Positions 52,645 through 61,551 of a stretch of DNA of 64,000 nucleotides are shown piece after piece. A program made the translations under genes and the position numbers. The first letter of the stretch is position 1, and every line of letters starts with the position of its first letter. Origin of the DNA: Phycicoccus endophyticus (GTDB taxonomy: Bacteria > Actinomycetota > Actinomycetes > Actinomycetales > Dermatophilaceae); the NCBI RefSeq assembly GCF_011326735.1, contig NZ_JAANCN010000002.1, forward strand, positions 186,001 to 250,000. The letters run 5' to 3'. Under the pieces are notes generated by a model that was not told the origin of the DNA, ran no database searches, and saw only the letters and a list, made by a program, of their open reading frames with translations.

Positions 52645-53031
52645 GTGACGAACTTCCTCATCCGGGTCGGCATCAACGCGGTCGCCCTCTGGGTCGCCGC
52701 CCTCGTCGTGCCCGGCGTCGACCTCGCCGCAGACCAGACGACGTGGACGACCAAGGTCGTGACGATCGTCCTCGTCGCCCTCCTCTTCGGCCTGGTCAAC
52801 GCGGTCATCAAGCCGGTCGTGAAGTTCTTCTCCTTCCCCTTCGTCGTCCTGACGCTCGGGCTGTTCACGTTCGTCGTCAACGCCTTCATGCTCCAGATCA
52901 CCGAGTGGATCAGCGACGCCGTCGGGCTCTCGTTCTCCATCGACGAGTTCTGGTGGCAGGCGATCGGCGCCGCGATCGTCATCACCCTCGTGTCCTGGGT
53001 GCTCAACGTCGTCCTCCCCGACGACGACTGA
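52645..53031 (+). CDS. Phage-holin-superfamily IV (4-TMS) membrane protein
   Basis: 128 residues from GTG, with four hydrophobic segments (INAVALWVAALVVPGV, VTIVLVALLFGLVNAVI, FPFVVLTLGLFTFVVNAFML, AAIVITLVSWVLNVVLP). The pattern with VNAVIKPVVKFFSFP is the common actinobacterial phage-holin-superfamily IV protein. Despite the name, chromosomal copies are not prophage genes; function is unproven. Forty-three nt before galE. Confidence 0.85.
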   Translation: MTNFLIRVGINAVALWVAALVVPGVDLAADQTTWTTKVVTIVLVALLFGLVNAVIKPVVKFFSFPFVVLTLGLFTFVVNAFMLQITEWISDAVGLSFSIDEFWWQAIGAAIVITLVSWVLNVVLPDDD

Positions 53032-53073
53032 CGACCCGCCACCGCGCGCTCGCCGGCGGCTAGGGTCGTCGCC

Positions 53074-54093
53074 ATGCGCGTCCTCGTCTCCGGCGGTGCC
53101 GGCTACATCGGGTCCCACACCGTCGTCCAGCTCGTCGGCTCCGGGCACGACGTCGTCGTCGTGGACTCCTTCGCCAACGCCAAGCCCACGGTCGTCGGGC
53201 GGGTCGAGGCGCTCACCGGGCAGCCGCTCGACGTGCGCTCCTTCGACCTGACCGACCGCGACAAGACCGAGCACCTCTTCGCCGACGAGCGCTTCGACGC
53301 GGTCATCCACTTCGCGGGGCTCAAGGCGGTCGGCGAGAGCGTCGAGAAGCCCCTGGAGTACTACGAGAACAACCTCGGGTCGACCTTCTCCCTCGTGCGC
53401 GCGATGCGGCGCCACGGCGTGCGCCGGCTCGTCTTCTCCTCCTCCGCCACCGTCTACGGAGCCGACGCGCCCGTCCCGATGCACGAGGACCTGCCGACCT
53501 CGGCGACCAACCCGTACGGCTGGACCAAGGTCATGCAGGAGCAGGTCCTGCGCGACGTGGCCGCGGCCGACCCGACGTGGCGGGTGGCCCTGCTGCGCTA
53601 CTTCAACCCGGTCGGGGCCCACCCCTCCGGGACGATCGGCGAGGACCCCTCGGACGTGCCGAACAACCTCATGCCGTTCATCGCCCAGGTGGCCGTGGGG
53701 CGGCGCGAGAAGCTCATGGTGTTCGGCGACGACTACCCCACCCCCGACGGCACCGGGGTGCGCGACTACATCCACGTCGAGGACCTCGCCGCCGGGCACG
53801 TCGCGGCGCTGCACCGGCTCGGCGAGACGAGCGCCCCGGTCTCGACGTGGAACCTCGGCACAGGCCACGGCACCTCCGTCCTGGAGCTGCTGCACGCCTT
53901 CGAGCGGGCCTGTGGGCACGAGCTGCCCTACGAGGTCGTCGCCCGGCGGCCCGGGGACATCGCCGCCTCCTACGCCGACCCCGCACGCGCCGAGGCCGAG
54001 CTCGGCTGGCGGGCCACCCGCACGGTCGACGACATGTGCGCCGACACCTGGCGCTGGCAGTCGCGCAACCCCCGCGGCTACCCCGACGCCTGA
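53074..54093 (+). CDS. galE: UDP-glucose 4-epimerase
   Basis: 339 residues. NAD-binding GGAGYIGSH at 7-15, catalytic Ser in FSSSATVYG, and Y148-x-x-x-K152 (NPYGWTK). HPSGTIGEDPSDVPNNLMPFI and DYPTPDGTGVRDYIHVEDLA are diagnostic of GalE. It interconverts UDP-glucose and UDP-galactose for cell-wall polysaccharides. It ends 38 nt before a tandem pair of 40-bp repeats. Confidence 0.94.
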   Translation: MRVLVSGGAGYIGSHTVVQLVGSGHDVVVVDSFANAKPTVVGRVEALTGQPLDVRSFDLTDRDKTEHLFADERFDAVIHFAGLKAVGESVEKPLEYYENNLGSTFSLVRAMRRHGVRRLVFSSSATVYGADAPVPMHEDLPTSATNPYGWTKVMQEQVLRDVAAADPTWRVALLRYFNPVGAHPSGTIGEDPSDVPNNLMPFIAQVAVGRREKLMVFGDDYPTPDGTGVRDYIHVEDLAAGHVAALHRLGETSAPVSTWNLGTGHGTSVLELLHAFERACGHELPYEVVARRPGDIAASYADPARAEAELGWRATRTVDDMCADTWRWQSRNPRGYPDA

Positions 54094-54131
54094 CTCCCCC
54101 GGCCCCCGGCCTCCCCGGCCTTCCCGGCGTC

Positions 54132-54171
54132 GAGTGCGCACCCGGCTGCCCCGGCCACCACTTGCGCACTC
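54132..54171. repeat. 40-bp repeat with 9-bp palindromic ends (copy C)
   Basis: GAGTGCGCA ... TGCGCACTC with interior CCCGGCTGCCCCGGCC. It is identical to copy D, 62 bp downstream. Its reverse complement matches copy B at 26853 in 34 of 40 positions, so it belongs to the same family in the opposite orientation. Downstream of galE. Confidence 0.9.
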
Positions 54172-54193
54172 ACCACCCGCGGGCCCCCACCGC

Positions 54194-54233
54194 GAGTGCG
54201 CACCCGGCTGCCCCGGCCACCACTTGCGCACTC
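54194..54233. repeat. 40-bp repeat with 9-bp palindromic ends (copy D)
   Basis: Base-for-base identical to copy C, separated from it by 22 bp. The pair can fold into two identical hairpins ending galE transcription, and lies about 110 nt upstream of the cydA start. Confidence 0.9.
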
Positions 54234-54280
54234 GACGCCGGCCGGGTGGGGCGGATCACGGCGCGAGCGCGACCGAGGTC

Positions 54281-54316
54281 TACGACACCGTGTAGTTTGT
54301 ACTACGTCACGTCGTA
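54281..54316 (+). promoter_or_regulatory. Nested palindromic operator upstream of cydABDC
   Basis: Two concentric inverted repeats share one centre: outer TACGAC (54281-54286)/GTCGTA (54311-54316) and inner GTAGT (54292-54296)/ACTAC (54301-54305) around TTGT. The 36-bp block is AT-rich for this genome and lies 27 nt before the cydA start. It suits a dimeric or paired-dimer repressor. It does not match the Rex consensus (TTGTGAAnnnnTTCACAA). Confidence 0.6.
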
Positions 54317-54342
54317 CATCACCCCTCGCCAGGAGCCAGGAC

Positions 54343-55800
54343 ATGGGATCTTCGCTCGACGTCGCTCGATGGCAGTTCGCCATCACGACCGTCTACCACT
54401 TCCTCTTCGTCCCCGTGACGATCGGGATGTCCGGGGTCGTCGCGTACTTCCACACCCAGTGGGTCCGCACGCACCGCCCGGAGTACTACCGGCTGACCAA
54501 GTTCTTCGGGAAGCTGTTCCTCATCAACTTCGCCCTCGGGCTGGTCACGGGCATCGTCCAGGAGTTCCAGTTCGGCATGAACTGGTCGGACTACTCCCGC
54601 TTCGTCGGCGACATCTTCGGCGCCCCGCTGGCGTTCGAGGCCCTCCTGGCGTTCTTCCTCGAGTCCACCTTCCTCGGGGTCTGGGTCTTCGGCTGGGGCC
54701 GCGTCCCGGAGAAGCTGCACGCGAGCACGATGTGGCTCACCCACATCGGCACCGTGCTCTCCGCGTACTTCATCCTCGCGGCGAACTCGTTCATGCAGCA
54801 CCCGGTCGGCTACACGTTCAACCCGGACACCGGCCGCGCCGAGATGTCCGACTTCGTCGCCGTCCTCACCAACAAGGTCCAGCTCGTGACCTTCCCGCAC
54901 GTCGTCCTGTCGGCCTACATGGTCGGCGGCGCCGTGATCATGGGCGTCGGGCTGTGGCTGCTGCGGCGTGACCGCGGCACCGACGACGAGCCGGTCTACC
55001 GCAAGGCGGTCCGGGTCGGCGCGGTCGTCGCCCTCGTGGCCTCGGTCGGGGTCGTCGTCTCCGGCGACGTCCAGGGCAAGATCATGACCGAGGTCCAGCC
55101 GATGAAGATGGCCGCGGCCGAGGCGCTCTACGACACCGAGTCCAACGCGCCGTTCTCGGTGCTGTCCATCGGTGCGCTCGACGGCAGCAGCGCCACCCGG
55201 ATCATCGAGGTCCCGGGCCTGCTCTCCTTCCTCGGCACCGGCAGCTTCGACGGCACGGTCGAGGGCATCAACGACCTGAAGGTCACCGAGCGCGAGATGG
55301 CCCAGAAGGTCGCCGACCAGTACGGCCCGGACGTCGCGGTGCTCGTCGCCGACGACGACTACACGCCGATCATCCCGGTCGCCTACTGGACCTTCCGGCT
55401 GATGATGGGCTTCGGCTTCCTCACGATGATCTTCGCCGCCATGGCGCTGTGGACCACCCGCAAGGGCGGTGTGCCCCAGTCGCGCTGGTGGACCTGGGTC
55501 GCCGTGCTCACCCCGCTGCTGCCGATCATCGCCAACAGCTTCGGCTGGATCTTCACCGAGATGGGCCGCCAGCCGTGGCTCGTCTACGGCCTCATGACGA
55601 CGGCGACCGGGGTCTCCCCGTCGGTGAGCGTCGGGGAGGTGTGGGTGTCGATGGTCGTCTACACCCTCGTCTACGCCGCGCTCGCGGTCGTCGAGGTCAA
55701 GCTCTTCCTCACCTACGTCAAGCGTGGCGCGGACCCCTACGAGGACCCCTCCGAGCACGCCGACGCCGATGAGGACGCCCCCCTCCAGTTCGCCTACTGA
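54343..55800 (+). CDS. cydA: Cytochrome bd ubiquinol/menaquinol oxidase subunit I
   Basis: 485 residues, short-Q-loop type usual in actinomycetes. The heme-b595 axial His19 lies in TTVYHFLFVP. TGIVQEFQFGMNWSDYSRFVGD, GAPLAFEALLAFFLESTFLG and KVQLVTFPHVVLSAYMVGGA are core helices, and GRQPWLVYGLMTT carries the quinol-site region. With CydB it reduces O2 to water at high affinity without pumping protons. The start is the MGSSLDVARWQF Met, after AGGAGC. First gene of cydABDC. Confidence 0.96.
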   Translation: MGSSLDVARWQFAITTVYHFLFVPVTIGMSGVVAYFHTQWVRTHRPEYYRLTKFFGKLFLINFALGLVTGIVQEFQFGMNWSDYSRFVGDIFGAPLAFEALLAFFLESTFLGVWVFGWGRVPEKLHASTMWLTHIGTVLSAYFILAANSFMQHPVGYTFNPDTGRAEMSDFVAVLTNKVQLVTFPHVVLSAYMVGGAVIMGVGLWLLRRDRGTDDEPVYRKAVRVGAVVALVASVGVVVSGDVQGKIMTEVQPMKMAAAEALYDTESNAPFSVLSIGALDGSSATRIIEVPGLLSFLGTGSFDGTVEGINDLKVTEREMAQKVADQYGPDVAVLVADDDYTPIIPVAYWTFRLMMGFGFLTMIFAAMALWTTRKGGVPQSRWWTWVAVLTPLLPIIANSFGWIFTEMGRQPWLVYGLMTTATGVSPSVSVGEVWVSMVVYTLVYAALAVVEVKLFLTYVKRGADPYEDPSEHADADEDAPLQFAY

Positions 55801-55817
55801 CACCAGGGACTACTGAC

Positions 55818-56849
55818 ATGGACACTCTGCAGCTCGTCTGGTTCGGCCTCATCGGCCTCCTGTGGGCGGGGTACCTCGTCCTCGAGGGCTTCGACTTCGG
55901 TGTCGGCGCCCTGCTCCCGGCCCTCGGCGCCGGCCGCGACGCGGTCGAGACCGAGAAGCGCCGCCGGGTCATGCTCACGACGATCGGCCCGCACTGGGAC
56001 GGCAACGAGGTCTGGCTGCTCACCGCCGGTGGCGCCACCTTCGCGGCCTTCCCCGAGTGGTACGCGACGATGTTCTCCGCCTTCTACCTGCCGCTGCTCC
56101 TCGTCCTCGTCGCGCTCATCGTGCGCAACATGGGCTTCGAGTACCGCGGCAAGCGCGACGACGACACCTGGCGCGCGCGGTGGGACTGGGCGATCATCGG
56201 CGGCTCGGTCGTCGCGCCGTTCCTCGTCGGCGTGGCGCTGACCAACGTCGTGCACGGCGTGCCGCTCGACGGCGACAGCGAGTACACCGGCAACCTGTTC
56301 ACCCTGCTCAACCCGCTCAGCCTGCTCGGCGGCCTCACCGTGCTCGCCCTCTCGCTGACCCACGGCGCGTTCTTCCTCGCCCTGAAGACCACGGGCACGA
56401 TCCGCGAGGACGCCCGCCGGATGGGGACGACGCTCGGCCTGGTCGCGGCCGGCCTGGCCGTCGTCACCCTCCTGTGGCTCGGCGTCTCGACCGGCTCGGT
56501 GTGGTCCTGGGTGACGACGGTCATCGCGGCCGGCGCGCTGCTCGGGGCGATCTTCGCGAACACCAAGCGCCGGGAGGGATGGGCCTTCGTCGGCACCGCG
56601 GTCACCGCGGCGATGGCGGTGGCGACGTACTTCCTCGCCCTCTACCCCGACGTCATGCCGAGCTCGCTCACCGGTGGTCGCTCGCTGACCATCGAGAACG
56701 CCTCGAGCAGCCCGCTGACGCTGAAGATCATGACCGGCGCGGCCCTGGTCTTCACGCCGATCGTCCTGCTCTACACCGCCTACACCTACTACACCTTCCG
56801 CAAGCGGATCGGGACCCAGCACATCCCCGCTGCCGTCGCGGTCAAGTGA
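55818..56849 (+). CDS. cydB: Cytochrome bd oxidase subunit II
   Basis: 343 residues, 8-9 membrane helices. LEGFDFGVGALLPALG, TIGPHWDGNEVWLLTAGG and AFPEWYATMFSAFYLPLLLVL are CydB signatures. Starts 17 nt after cydA and ends 19 nt before cydD. It completes the membrane oxidase, dimerising with CydA. Confidence 0.95.
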   Translation: MDTLQLVWFGLIGLLWAGYLVLEGFDFGVGALLPALGAGRDAVETEKRRRVMLTTIGPHWDGNEVWLLTAGGATFAAFPEWYATMFSAFYLPLLLVLVALIVRNMGFEYRGKRDDDTWRARWDWAIIGGSVVAPFLVGVALTNVVHGVPLDGDSEYTGNLFTLLNPLSLLGGLTVLALSLTHGAFFLALKTTGTIREDARRMGTTLGLVAAGLAVVTLLWLGVSTGSVWSWVTTVIAAGALLGAIFANTKRREGWAFVGTAVTAAMAVATYFLALYPDVMPSSLTGGRSLTIENASSSPLTLKIMTGAALVFTPIVLLYTAYTYYTFRKRIGTQHIPAAVAVK

Positions 56850-56868
56850 CGAGGAGACCCGGCCCGCG

Positions 56869-58455
56869 ATGAGGCCCTTCGACCCCCGCGTCCTCGCCGT
56901 CGCCCCGGCAGCGCGCCGACCGGTCGCCGTGCTGGCGCTCGTCGGTGTGCTCCAGGGCGCGGCGACGATCGGGACGGCGTTCGCCCTGGCGGCGCTCGTC
57001 GTCGCGGTCGTCGAGGGGTCGGGGCTCGTCGGGCCGGCGGGCTGGCTCGCGGCGCTGCTGCTGGCCCGGGCCGTGCTGTCCTGGGTCGCCGAGCGGGTCG
57101 CGGCCTGGGCGGGCGTCGAGGTGACGGCCGCCCTGCGCTCGGCGCTGCTGCGGCGGTGGCTCGCGGTGCCCGCCGAGGGCCGGCCCGACCCCGACCGCGG
57201 AGCCACCCTCGCGGCGCAGGGGGTCGCGGCGGTCGAGCCGTACGCGGCCCGCTTCCTGCCGGCCCTGGTGGCCGGGGCCGTCGTCCCGGTCCTCGCCGTC
57301 GCCGCGCTCGTCGGGGTCGACTGGGTGAGCGCGCTCGTCGTCGTCCTCACCCTGCCGCTGCTGCCGCTGTTCGCCGCGCTCATCGGGGCGGCCACCCGCG
57401 ACGAGACCGAGCGGCGGTGGCAGGCGCTCTCGGCCCTCGCGGGGCACTTCGTCGACGTCATGCGCGGCCTGCCGACCCTCGTCGGCTACGGTCGCGCCGA
57501 CCGCCAGGTCGAGGTGGTGGCACAGGTCAGCCGCCGGCACCGGGCCGCGACGATGCGCACCCTGCGCCTGGCCTTCCTCTCCTCCGCGGCCCTGGAGCTG
57601 CTCGCGTCGATCTCGGTCGCCATCGTCGCCGTCACCGTCGGGCTGCGCCTCACCTACGGCACGGTCAGCCTGCACACCGGCCTGCTCGCCATCCTCCTGG
57701 CCCCCGAGGCCTACTGGCCGATCCGCCGGGTCGGTGCCGAGTTCCACAACGCCGCCGACGGAGCCGAGGCGGTGGCCGCCGTCCTCGAGGACGTCGACGC
57801 CGGCCGGGCCGCCCCCGTCCCCTCGCCGTCGGCACCCGAGCTCGGCGTCACCCTCGAGCGGGTCTCCTACACCTACCCCGGCGCCACCACGCCGGTGCTG
57901 GCCGAGGTCGACCTCGCCGTCGGGCCGGGCCTGACGGTCGTCACCGGCACCTCGGGCGCGGGGAAGTCGACGCTTCTCGAGCTCGTCGCCGGGCTGCGCG
58001 TCCCGACGAGCGGTGTCGTGAGCGCCGGCCCGGCGCACCTGGTCACCCAGCGGCCCTTCCTCCCGGCGGGCACCCTGCGCCAGGCGCTCGCGCTCGGCAC
58101 CGGCGCCCCCGACGACGCGCTGTGGGAGGCCCTGCGCAGCGTGGGTCTCGAGGGCTTCGTCGCCGGGCTGCCGCACGCCCTCGGTACCCGACTCGGTGAC
58201 GACGGCGTCGGGCTGTCGGCGGGGCAGCGGGCGCGGGTGGCCCTGGCCCGGGCGACCCTCTCGACCACCCCCGTCCTGCTCGTCGACGAGCCGACGGCCC
58301 ACCTGGACACCGCCTCCAGTGAGCTCGTCCACGCTCTGCTGCGCGACCTCGCCGAGCGCCGCACGGTGCTCGCCGTCACCCACCGGCCCGAGCTCGTGCG
58401 GCTCGCCGACCGGCACCTCGTCGTCACCGCCACCGCAGCGGAGGTGCACGGATGA
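56869..58455 (+). CDS. cydD: Thiol reductant ABC exporter, CydD subunit
   Basis: 528 residues: a six-helix ABC transmembrane domain (to ~320) then the nucleotide-binding domain with Walker A GTSGAGKST, signature LSAGQRARVALARA and Walker B VLLVDEPTAHLD. CydDC exports cysteine or glutathione-like thiols to the outside, a step needed for cytochrome bd assembly. Its stop overlaps the cydC start by 4 nt (ATGA). Confidence 0.94.
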   Translation: MRPFDPRVLAVAPAARRPVAVLALVGVLQGAATIGTAFALAALVVAVVEGSGLVGPAGWLAALLLARAVLSWVAERVAAWAGVEVTAALRSALLRRWLAVPAEGRPDPDRGATLAAQGVAAVEPYAARFLPALVAGAVVPVLAVAALVGVDWVSALVVVLTLPLLPLFAALIGAATRDETERRWQALSALAGHFVDVMRGLPTLVGYGRADRQVEVVAQVSRRHRAATMRTLRLAFLSSAALELLASISVAIVAVTVGLRLTYGTVSLHTGLLAILLAPEAYWPIRRVGAEFHNAADGAEAVAAVLEDVDAGRAAPVPSPSAPELGVTLERVSYTYPGATTPVLAEVDLAVGPGLTVVTGTSGAGKSTLLELVAGLRVPTSGVVSAGPAHLVTQRPFLPAGTLRQALALGTGAPDDALWEALRSVGLEGFVAGLPHALGTRLGDDGVGLSAGQRARVALARATLSTTPVLLVDEPTAHLDTASSELVHALLRDLAERRTVLAVTHRPELVRLADRHLVVTATAAEVHG

Positions 58456-60101
58456 CCGCCGCCACGGCCGTGGTCCGGCCGACCCGCGCCACGCTGCTCG
58501 CCGGCCTGCTCGGCGGCGCCGCCACCTCGGCGGGCATCGCCCTGACGGCCACCTCGGGCTGGCTCATCGTCCGCGCCAGCGAGCGCCCGGTCATCCTCAC
58601 CCTGCTCGCGGCCATCGTCGCCGTGCGCGCCTTCGGCATGGCCCGCCCGTTCTTCCGCTACCTCGAACGCATCGTCTCCCACGACGCCGCCCTCGGCGAC
58701 CTCGCCGACCGGCGCAGCGCCCTCTACGCGGCGCTCGTGCCGCTCACACCCGCACGGCTGGGCCGCCGGGCCCGCTCGCGGGTGCTCACCGGTGTCGTCG
58801 ACGACCTCACCGACGTCGTGGAGGCCCAGGTGCGGGTCACCGTGCCGCTCGTCTCCAGCGCGGTGGCCGGCCTCGGCGCCGCCGTGCTCGCGGCGGCGTT
58901 CGCCCCGGCCGTCGGGCTCGTCGTCGCCGGGCTCCTCGTCGTCCTCGCACTCGGCTGCGCCCTGGCGTGGCGTGCCGAGTCCCGGTCGCGCGACGAGCTG
59001 CTCGAGGCCCGTGCCGAGACCGCGCGAGTCGCCGACCTCGTCGCCCGGCAGGCCGGCGAGCTGCGGGCCATCGGCGCCGGCGAGGACGCCCTCGGCTGGC
59101 TCGAGCAGGCCCACGCCACCCTCCGCGCCGCGGTCCGGCGCCAGAGCCGCGGCCGCGCGCTCGTCGCCGCTCTCGTGCTCGTCGGGACGGCCGCCGCCAC
59201 CGTCGCCGCGGCGACCGTCGTCGACCCCAGCGTCACCGGCGCCCCGGTGGCCGCGCTGCTCGTCCTGGTGCCGGTCGCCGTCGGGGAGGCCCTCGCCCCG
59301 CTCACCGACACCATGCGGGCCCTGGCCCGCGCACAGGGCAGCAACGCCCGGCTCGGCGCGCTGCTCGCCCAGGACCCGGCCGTGCGCGACCCGGAGGCCC
59401 CCGCCCCGTGCACCGCCGAGCGCACCACCTCGGGGCCGCTCGTACGGCTCGAGGGGGCACGGGCGTCGTGGGGCGGCGAGGGCGACCAGCTGGCCGCGAC
59501 CGACCTCGAGCTGGCCCCCGGGCGCCACGTCGCGGTCGTCGGCCCCAACGGGAGCGGCAAGAGCACGCTGCTCGCCGTGCTCGCCCGCCACCTCGACGTC
59601 AGCGGTGGCCGGCACACCGTCGACGGCACCGACGTGCGCGAGCTGCCGCTCGAGGAGACCCGCGCCCAGGTGGCCGTGGTCGACGACGAGCCGCACGTGT
59701 TCGCGACGACGCTCGCCGAGAACCTCCGCCTGGCCCGCCCGGACGCCGACGACGACGCCGTCCGGCACGCCCTCGACCTCGCCGGCCTCGCGGGCTGGGC
59801 CGCCGAGCTGCCCGACGGCCTCGACACCCGGCTGGGCACCGGCGGTCGCGGCGTCTCCGGCGGGGAGCGCACCCGGCTCGGCGTCGCCCGTGCGGTGCTC
59901 GCCGACCGTCCCGTCGTCCTCCTCGACGAGCCCACCGCCCACCTGGACCACCCGACGGCGACCGCGGTGCTCGACGACGTCCTCGACGCCACGCGCGAGC
60001 GCTCCGTCGTGCTCGTCAGCCACCGTGACGAGGCCCTGGACCGGGTCGACGCCGTCGTCGACCTCGGGGCCCGCCCGACCTCATCCCACCCGAAGGAGTA
60101 G
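58452..60101 (+). CDS. cydC: Thiol reductant ABC exporter, CydC subunit
   Basis: 549 residues: membrane domain (TSGWLIVRASERPVILTLL, FRYLERIVSHDAALGDLADRR, the coupling helix) then the nucleotide-binding domain with Walker A GPNGSGKST, signature VSGGERTRLGVARA and Walker B VVLLDEPTAHLD. It forms the heterodimeric exporter with CydD. An AAGGAG within its 3' end serves the next gene, blaI, 2 nt away. Confidence 0.94.
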   Translation: MTAATAVVRPTRATLLAGLLGGAATSAGIALTATSGWLIVRASERPVILTLLAAIVAVRAFGMARPFFRYLERIVSHDAALGDLADRRSALYAALVPLTPARLGRRARSRVLTGVVDDLTDVVEAQVRVTVPLVSSAVAGLGAAVLAAAFAPAVGLVVAGLLVVLALGCALAWRAESRSRDELLEARAETARVADLVARQAGELRAIGAGEDALGWLEQAHATLRAAVRRQSRGRALVAALVLVGTAAATVAAATVVDPSVTGAPVAALLVLVPVAVGEALAPLTDTMRALARAQGSNARLGALLAQDPAVRDPEAPAPCTAERTTSGPLVRLEGARASWGGEGDQLAATDLELAPGRHVAVVGPNGSGKSTLLAVLARHLDVSGGRHTVDGTDVRELPLEETRAQVAVVDDEPHVFATTLAENLRLARPDADDDAVRHALDLAGLAGWAAELPDGLDTRLGTGGRGVSGGERTRLGVARAVLADRPVVLLDEPTAHLDHPTATAVLDDVLDATRERSVVLVSHRDEALDRVDAVVDLGARPTSSHPKE

Positions 60102-60103
60102 CC

Positions 60104-60544
60104 ATGCCGCACTCGACCTCCACCCCTCGCCTCGGTGACCTCGAGCGGCTCGTCATGGAGCGGCTCTGGGAGGCCGGGCGCACCCACGGCGCCACGGTCC
60201 GCGACGTCCACGAGGCCCTCGAACGCGACCGGGAGATCGCCTACACGACGGTGATGACCGTCCTGGACCGGCTCGCCAAGAAGGAGCTCGTGACCCGCGA
60301 GCGCGACGGACGGGCCTGGCGCTACTTCCCGGCGGACACCCGGGAGGCGCTCACGGCGCAGACGATGCGCCGCACCCTGGACGACATGGACGTCACCGAC
60401 CGGCGGGCCGCGCTGCTGCACTTCCTCGACGGCGCCAGCTCGGACGAGATCGCCGACCTCAAGGCCGCCCTCGCGGTGGTCGAGTCGCGGGCGGACGAGG
60501 AGGCGAGCGCCCCGCGGGGTCTACGCGGCCGGCTGCGGCGCTGA
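60104..60544 (+). CDS. BlaI/MecI/CopY-family transcriptional regulator
   Basis: 146 residues: the winged helix is LGDLERLVMERLWEAGRTHG then YTTVMTVLDRLAKKELVTRERDGRAWRYFP, matching the MecI/BlaI DNA-binding domain. The acidic C-terminal helix (SSDEIADLKAALAVVESRAD) mediates dimerisation and is the site cleaved in Staphylococcus paralogues. The start has an AAGGAG in the cydC end. It pairs with the M56 peptidase downstream and may also affect cydABDC. Confidence 0.9.
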   Translation: MPHSTSTPRLGDLERLVMERLWEAGRTHGATVRDVHEALERDREIAYTTVMTVLDRLAKKELVTRERDGRAWRYFPADTREALTAQTMRRTLDDMDVTDRRAALLHFLDGASSDEIADLKAALAVVESRADEEASAPRGLRGRLRR

Positions 60545-60686
60545 CCGCCCCGTAGCCGACGGCCACGACTCCACCACACCGGCCCCCGGGTCTCCCGCCG
60601 GGACGGGCCCCCGGCCGGACACCGGACACGTCCGGGTCTCGACGGGCGGCTGACGCCCCGCCGGGGCGCCTGTCACCATAGGGGGC

Positions 60687-61529
60687 GTGCTCCCGCTCGC
60701 TCTCGCCGGGCTGGCCGTCGTCCTCGTCTGGGTGGCGCCCGGCCTCCTGGCCCGTCAGGTGCGGCTGCGGCGTGCGCCGCGGGCGGCCCTCGTGGCCTGG
60801 CAGGCCGTGTCCCTCGGCGGCGTGCTCGCGGCCCTCTTCGTCGCGCCCGCGGCGGTGCCCGAGCTGCTCGGCGGGGACCCGATGGCCGACCACCCGGCGC
60901 TCGTCGCGCTGGCGGCGGTCGCGAGCATCGTCGTCCTGGCCCGCCTCCTGCTCTCCGGCCACCTCGTCGGGACCCGGGTCCGCGCCGCCCGGGCCCGCCA
61001 CCGGGAGATCGTCGACATCGTCGCCGAGCACGACCGCGGCGGTGTCCGCGTGCTGCAGCACCCCACCGCCACCGCGTACTGCATCCCCGGGCGCTCCAGC
61101 CGGGTCGTCCTCTCCCAGGGGGTCCTCGACACGCTGCCCGAGCGGCAGCTGGACGCCGTGCTCGCCCACGAGAAGGCCCACCTGAAGGCCCGTCACGACC
61201 TCCTCCTGGAGTTCTTCACCGTGCTCCACGAGTCCGTGCCGCCGCCGCTGCGCTCGCACCGTGCGCTCACCGAGGTGCGCCTGCTCGTCGAGGCCCTCGC
61301 CGACCGGGCGGCCGTGCGGCGCAGCGGTGAGGTCGCGACCGCGCGCGCCCTCGTCGCGATCGCCCAGGGCCGCTACCCCGACGAGGCGATGGGCGCCGGC
61401 ACCTCGGCACCGGTGCGCATGCACCTGCTGGCGGTCGGCCCGCACCCGGTGCTGTCGGCGACCGCCTACCTCGGCGCGGTGGTCGCCGTCGGTGCGCCGG
61501 TGGTCCTGCTCTCGGCCGCCTGGAGCTGA
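60687..61529 (+). CDS. M56-family membrane metalloprotease (BlaR1-like N-domain)
   Basis: 280 residues from GTG. Membrane segments (LALAGLAVVLVWVAPGLL, LVAWQAVSLGGVLAALFVAP, LVALAAVASIVVLARLL) surround the zinc protease motif HEKAH (H161-E162-x-x-H165) in DAVLAHEKAHLKARHDLLLEFF. The last helix (VLSATAYLGAVVAVGAPVVLL) closes it. No penicillin-sensor domain is present, unlike BlaR1. Partner of the BlaI-like repressor 142 nt upstream; the signal is unknown. Confidence 0.88.
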   Translation: MLPLALAGLAVVLVWVAPGLLARQVRLRRAPRAALVAWQAVSLGGVLAALFVAPAAVPELLGGDPMADHPALVALAAVASIVVLARLLLSGHLVGTRVRAARARHREIVDIVAEHDRGGVRVLQHPTATAYCIPGRSSRVVLSQGVLDTLPERQLDAVLAHEKAHLKARHDLLLEFFTVLHESVPPPLRSHRALTEVRLLVEALADRAAVRRSGEVATARALVAIAQGRYPDEAMGAGTSAPVRMHLLAVGPHPVLSATAYLGAVVAVGAPVVLLSAAWS

Positions 61530-61551
61530 GCCGTCCGGCGCCGGCGCGCGC

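Noticed and set aside
52645-53031. Prophage remnant based on the holin-like protein
   Set aside because: This 4-TMS family is a common chromosomal actinobacterial gene; there are no other phage genes around it.
54132-54233. CRISPR or attachment site for the two 40-bp repeats
   Set aside because: Only two units at this place, palindromic ends, and matching copies elsewhere without cas or integrase genes.
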